Source of the DNA: Candidatus Aminicenantota bacterium
GTDB taxonomy: Bacteria; Acidobacteriota; Aminicenantia; Aminicenantales; Aminicenantaceae
Reading direction: 5' to 3'
Length of the DNA: 8,548 nt
NCBI GenBank assembly: GCA_013139435.1
Contig: WTAW01000293.1
Location: 1 to 8,548 of the forward strand
This document shows positions 5,898 through 8,548 of the stretch, piece by piece. Made by a program: the position numbers and the translations under genes. The notes under the pieces are model-generated. The model searched no databases. It was not told the DNA's origin and saw nothing but the letters and a program-made list of their open reading frames with translations. Positions within the stretch are counted from its first letter, which is position 1. The number at the start of each line of letters is the position of its first letter.

Positions 5898-6481
5898 CTA
5901 TCACACTTAAAAAAACAAAAAGAATGGCAGCTTATGGAAGGTTTATACACATCCTGCTTCTGCTTTTGGTTTTTGGCAGCTGCAATTTTGGCACTCCCGA
6001 TTACAGGCTAAACGTTATCATCGAGGAAGGAGTCACGGGAACTCCTCAGGCGGGTGAGCACAGCTATAAAGATCTTGCGGATGTGAATTTCGAATATACC
6101 GGGATAGATCCCCGTCATACTGTGGAAGTCTTCCTCAACACCATACGTCAGACTTATACTGGCTCATTCACGATGTACACGGATGTGACTCTGCTCACTC
6201 GATTGGTGGATATTCGCGGGAGGTGGAAAATGGTAATGCAGCAGTCTGATCCCAGTGAGACTTTCGAATTCGACATGACCCTCGATGGGGCAGGATTGAC
6301 TTCCGGCACCTTTTCCGATAACCGGGGTTATAGCGGAATATGGACGGGAGAGAATGGAGTTATCACTATCTCATACACTGACTGGAGCGGCTATGAGCTA
6401 ACTGGAACGGTGTTCAACATGAGCGGAATCTTTACGGTAGACGGAGAAAACAAGGGGGGCTGGGATGCCGAGCGTTTGTAG
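5894..6481 (+). CDS. Two-domain beta-rich lipoprotein
   Basis: This 195-residue protein has a basic N-terminus (LKKTKR), a leucine-rich core and a lipobox, VFGSC, with Cys30 as the expected lipidation site. It is therefore likely anchored in the envelope with a soluble body. Residues about 38-108 (YRLNVIIEEGVTGTP..., NFEYTGID..., SFTMYTDVTLLTRL) resemble Ig-like bacterial repeat modules with a GVTGTP-type motif. Residues about 108-195 begin DIRGRWKM and repeat a G-x-W/F strand pattern (SGTFSDN, SGIWTGENG, LTGTVF, MSGIFTVDG, GGWDAER), typical of small beta-sandwich domains found in lipoproteins. No catalytic residues are apparent, and binding or structural roles are both possible. It lies 217 bp after the PLD-like gene on the same strand. 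A weak GGAAA precedes the ATG. The stop codon is TAG. Confidence 0.8.
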   Translation: MTITLKKTKRMAAYGRFIHILLLLLVFGSCNFGTPDYRLNVIIEEGVTGTPQAGEHSYKDLADVNFEYTGIDPRHTVEVFLNTIRQTYTGSFTMYTDVTLLTRLVDIRGRWKMVMQQSDPSETFEFDMTLDGAGLTSGTFSDNRGYSGIWTGENGVITISYTDWSGYELTGTVFNMSGIFTVDGENKGGWDAERL

Positions 6482-6487
6482 GATACT

Positions 6488-6525
6488 AGAATAAGAGGGA
6501 CGGGCCACGCTATATTATTCTTTTT
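6488..6525 (+). terminator. Weak terminator-like hairpin after the lipoprotein gene
   Basis: AGAATAA (6488-6494) pairs with TTATTCT (6515-6521) and runs directly into a T-tract (6521-6525), seven nt after the lipoprotein stop. The stem is A/T-rich with a 20-nt loop, so it would be a weak Rho-independent terminator at best. The rest of the 115-bp gap to the convergent ankyrin gene holds two copies of CCACGC (6505-6510 and 6546-6551) and nothing else recognisable. Confidence 0.3.
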
Positions 6526-6596
6526 AAATAAGTTAGCCCATTAAACCACGCCTATAAATGTCTTAGAAGTACTTTTTCGGTAGCAAATTGCTCTAT

Positions 6597-8201
6597 CTAC
6601 TGCGTCTTCTTGATTTTGCCTTTAAGATACTCGAACTTATCTCCTCTGTTTTCCGCACAGATGACCTCTGTCTTGATCTTCTTGCCTTTCACTAAATCAG
6701 CAAATTCCTTGTACACATACTCATTTCCCCCCGCGTGCATGGGAAACATGTACTTTGGCTGGACAGTTTGCAGAGCATAAAGGGCTTCCTCATTATCCAT
6801 TGTGTTCCCTGCCAGCATGAAAAAAAGATCGATGTCTTTTGCCGCTTTTCCCAAAGCTTGCATATCATTTTTGAAGACATCATGGCCCCTGCTGTAATCT
6901 CCGGAATGATAGATGACGACTCCGTCAACCTTAACTAGAAAATTGCCCTCGATCTCCCCGGCCTCCGGGGAGTGAAAACACTCGATCTTCATTCCATCAA
7001 GCTCGAGCTTTTCTTTGGGTCCCATATAAAAATAATTGGGATTATCCAGGGCCTTCCATCCGAAGACATACCTGATGTATCGTACCGCATGCTCCCATTC
7101 CAGTATGCTTTTATCAAAATGGTCCGCATGCTCATGTGTGGCGAACACATAGACATTCTGATCATATATCTCCGTGGGATTGATCCGTCCATTGACAAGC
7201 CTTGAATCATCCGGACGATCTGTTTTTTCATAATAATCGAAGATGAGGAGATGATTCATGGTCTTCACCGCCCACCCGCTGTGTCCCAGATACCAGATAA
7301 CAGCTTCATTGACTTTGAGATCCAGTTCAGAAAAGAAGAAATATCCCCTTTCCCCTACAAACTCATCCGGCTGTGCTCCCATGGATATCAGCCTTTCAGT
7401 GAGCGTGTTGTGTCCATATGTGGCTGCATAAAAAAACGGCGTTTTTCCCTCAGAATTTCTGGCATTGATATCCCCCCCCGAACGGACAAGGATCTGAACG
7501 ATATCATAGTAACCGGCTATCGCAGCCCAATGAAGGGGTGTCATCCCGAATTTGTCTGTGATATCTATCTTTGCCCCTTGGCTTACCAATAATTCGAGAA
7601 TTCTGGATGAGTTCCTTTCAGCCGTTGCAAACACAGGAGTTCGTCCCACATTGTCTCTGGCATTGACATCCGCTCCATTTTTGATTAGGAGTAAGATCAT
7701 GTCCCTGTGTCCGGACTTGACGGCTGCAAAGAGGGGTGTTTCGCCGATCTCATTTTTTGTGTTGACACCGCCTTTGTTCTTTATCAAAAATTCCGCCTCT
7801 TTGAGGAAATTCCTCCCCGCGCAGGTATGAAGGGGTGCATACCCCCAGACATTGGGGATGTTCAGATCAGCCCCGGCTTTAATCAACATCTCAGCAACCT
7901 CGATATGTCTACGCAGAATTGAATAGTGCAAAGGTGTGTATTTATAGGTGTTCAAGCTGTTGAGATCTGCGCCCTTTGCTATCAGAAATTCTACAATTTC
8001 ACTGTGGCCTCGGTAAGCAGCGAGAAGCAAAGGCGTATTACCTTGGCTGTCCTTAGTATTCACAAGTTCTGGATTCTTTTCTAATAACTCTTTAACCTTC
8101 GCTAAATCCCCCTGACCTACCACTTTATGAATATCCTGAGCAAGGAGAGGAATTATAGAAAGAGTCAACACGATGAGTATTACACAGAATTTTTTACCCA
8201 T
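6597..8201 (-). CDS. Exported ankyrin-repeat/MBL-fold (UlaG-like) fusion protein
   Basis: The 534-residue product starts at ATG 8201; a further TTG start at 8252 coincides with the predicted transcription start and is disfavoured. A signal peptide (MGKKFCVILIVLTLSIIPLLA, cleaved before Q22) is followed by eight ankyrin repeats: a capping repeat at 23-53, then GxTPL-type units beginning at 54, 87, 120, 153, 186, 219 and 252, most 33 residues long. Residues about 300-520 form an MBL domain. YLGHSGW (304-310) is the UlaG-like opening strand, ATHEHADHF gives H356, H358, D360 and H361, HSGD gives D435, and PMHAGG gives H489. All expected metal ligands are present, so it is probably an active metallo-hydrolase in the periplasm or outside the cell, with the ankyrin solenoid as a protein-binding arm. 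The substrate is unknown. The gene converges on the lipoprotein gene. The stop codon is TAG. Confidence 0.92.
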   Translation of the reverse strand: MGKKFCVILIVLTLSIIPLLAQDIHKVVGQGDLAKVKELLEKNPELVNTKDSQGNTPLLLAAYRGHSEIVEFLIAKGADLNSLNTYKYTPLHYSILRRHIEVAEMLIKAGADLNIPNVWGYAPLHTCAGRNFLKEAEFLIKNKGGVNTKNEIGETPLFAAVKSGHRDMILLLIKNGADVNARDNVGRTPVFATAERNSSRILELLVSQGAKIDITDKFGMTPLHWAAIAGYYDIVQILVRSGGDINARNSEGKTPFFYAATYGHNTLTERLISMGAQPDEFVGERGYFFFSELDLKVNEAVIWYLGHSGWAVKTMNHLLIFDYYEKTDRPDDSRLVNGRINPTEIYDQNVYVFATHEHADHFDKSILEWEHAVRYIRYVFGWKALDNPNYFYMGPKEKLELDGMKIECFHSPEAGEIEGNFLVKVDGVVIYHSGDYSRGHDVFKNDMQALGKAAKDIDLFFMLAGNTMDNEEALYALQTVQPKYMFPMHAGGNEYVYKEFADLVKGKKIKTEVICAENRGDKFEYLKGKIKKTQ

Positions 8202-8258
8202 TTTTCTCGTTCTCTTTTTTATTATTGTTTTTTTCAGTTTACTCGAAAACAAAATGAA

Positions 8259-8264
8259 ATTATA
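8259..8264 (-). promoter_or_regulatory. -10 box of the ankyrin-MBL gene
   Basis: A perfect TATAAT lies on the minus strand, preceded by TGCC. No good -35 is found 16-18 bp upstream. Transcription would start near 8252, leaving a leader of about 50 nt before the ATG at 8201, in which GAGA, 4 nt before the ATG, is only a weak ribosome-binding site. Confidence 0.45.
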
Positions 8265-8280
8265 GGCAGAAGTACAAAAT

Positions 8281-8309
8281 AAATACAGATGAGTTTTTTA
8301 CTCGTATTT
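8281..8309 (-). terminator. Hairpin between the PIN and ankyrin-MBL genes, possible terminator
   Basis: AAATAC plus GAGT (8281-8286, 8291-8294) pair with ACTC-GTATTT (8300-8309), ten pairs with a four-base bulge (8287-8290) and a five-base loop. On the minus strand the stem is followed by a T-rich run (ATTTTG). It lies 50 nt after the PIN stop and just upstream of the ankyrin-gene promoter, so it would separate the two transcription units. The stem is AT-rich, so termination would be weak. Confidence 0.3.
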
Positions 8310-8358
8310 TAAAGCTCGGGCCGGATTGGATAAGGTTGACAAAAAATGAATCTTGCTG

Positions 8359-8548
8359 CTAAGTCAAAAGACGTTCTTTCTCAGCAGCAGCTCTCAATCT
8401 TATATCAAAGGTAAGGACGTACAGTTCTGGGAGTTGTTCTTGAAGCGTCTTCCCAACAGCTAAATGCCAGAGGTCAGCACCCCTTAAGGGCCATTTCCGT
8501 GATAAGGATCTGATCTTGTCCCATTCAGGCATAATATTCAGATGTCTC
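8359..8548 (-). CDS. PIN-domain (VapC-like) nuclease, C-terminal part, cut by window edge
   Basis: The minus-strand frame open from the window edge ends at TAG (8361-8359) and encodes 62 residues. WPLRGADLWHLAVGKTL matches the late PIN-domain motif (usually R-x-x-D-x-x-H-L-A), with its acidic metal ligand in GAD. LYVLTFDIRLRAAA matches the final strand and helix (usually TxD-x-x-L-x-x-A-A) with the last acidic residue. PIN domains of this kind are Mg-dependent RNases, most often VapC toxins with an antitoxin encoded just upstream. Here that position lies beyond the window, so neither the N-terminal Asp nor an antitoxin can be checked. Codon 1 and the gene length are unknown. Confidence 0.82.
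   Translation of the reverse strand, partial: RHLNIMPEWDKIRSLSRKWPLRGADLWHLAVGKTLQEQLPELYVLTFDIRLRAAAEKERLLT

Noticed and set aside
8202..8252. TTG start at 8252 for the ankyrin-MBL protein
   Set aside because: It puts a 17-residue lysine-rich extension before the signal peptide and coincides with the likely transcription start set by TATAAT at 8259-8264.
8336..8364. TTGACA on the plus strand near the right edge
   Set aside because: No -10 box at the right distance and no plus-strand gene follows.
1..8548. CRISPR array, tRNA, rRNA or insertion sequence
   Set aside because: No regularly spaced repeats, no tRNA/rRNA-like sequence and no transposase were seen in either strand.

Overview
The window comes from an uncultured-looking, Gram-negative-type bacterium. 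Four products carry export signals: a type II lipoprotein signal, two AxA-type signals on metallo-beta-lactamase (MBL) fold proteins, and one on a phospholipase D-like protein whose N-terminus looks like outer-membrane beta-strands. Ankyrin repeats fused to an MBL domain, and lipoproteins of the kind seen here, recall candidate phyla such as Aminicenantes. That placement is an impression from protein style and has not been tested. The genes are mid-GC and the spacers AT-rich.

Layout. (1) Left edge to about 165: the 3' end of an unrecognised plus-strand coding stretch, followed by a short palindromic motif. (2) 186-940, minus strand: a two-gene operon of a four-helix membrane protein and a small XRE/Cro-type regulator, overlapping by 14 nt, behind a good sigma70-like promoter (TTGACA, 17 bp, TACATT). 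(3) 1043-2092, minus strand: one exported MBL hydrolase interrupted by an in-frame TGA at a position where relatives usually have glycine. All the metal-ligand motifs survive, split between the two halves. (4) 2093-2529: a gene-poor spacer with two tandem, covarying palindromic repeats, a doubtful 48-codon ORF and a promoter. (5) 2530-5676, plus strand: a 1048-residue exported protein joining a beta-rich N-terminus to a two-motif phospholipase D (HKD) domain. (6) 5894-6481, plus strand: a 195-residue lipoprotein. (7) 6597-8201, minus strand: an exported protein with eight ankyrin repeats and a C-terminal UlaG-like MBL domain. (8) 8359 to the right edge, minus strand: the C-terminal 62 residues of a PIN-domain (VapC-like) nuclease, cut by the window end.

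How the genes may work together. No single pathway is evident. The middle of the window is a block of cell-envelope genes (phospholipase D-like protein, lipoprotein, two exported MBL proteins), flanked by a small self-contained regulator/membrane-protein pair and a probable toxin gene. The most unusual observations are the beta-barrel-like/PLD fusion, the exported ankyrin-MBL fusion, the in-frame TGA in the first MBL gene (with no gene here ending in TGA), and the pair of palindromes whose stems differ by compensating changes.
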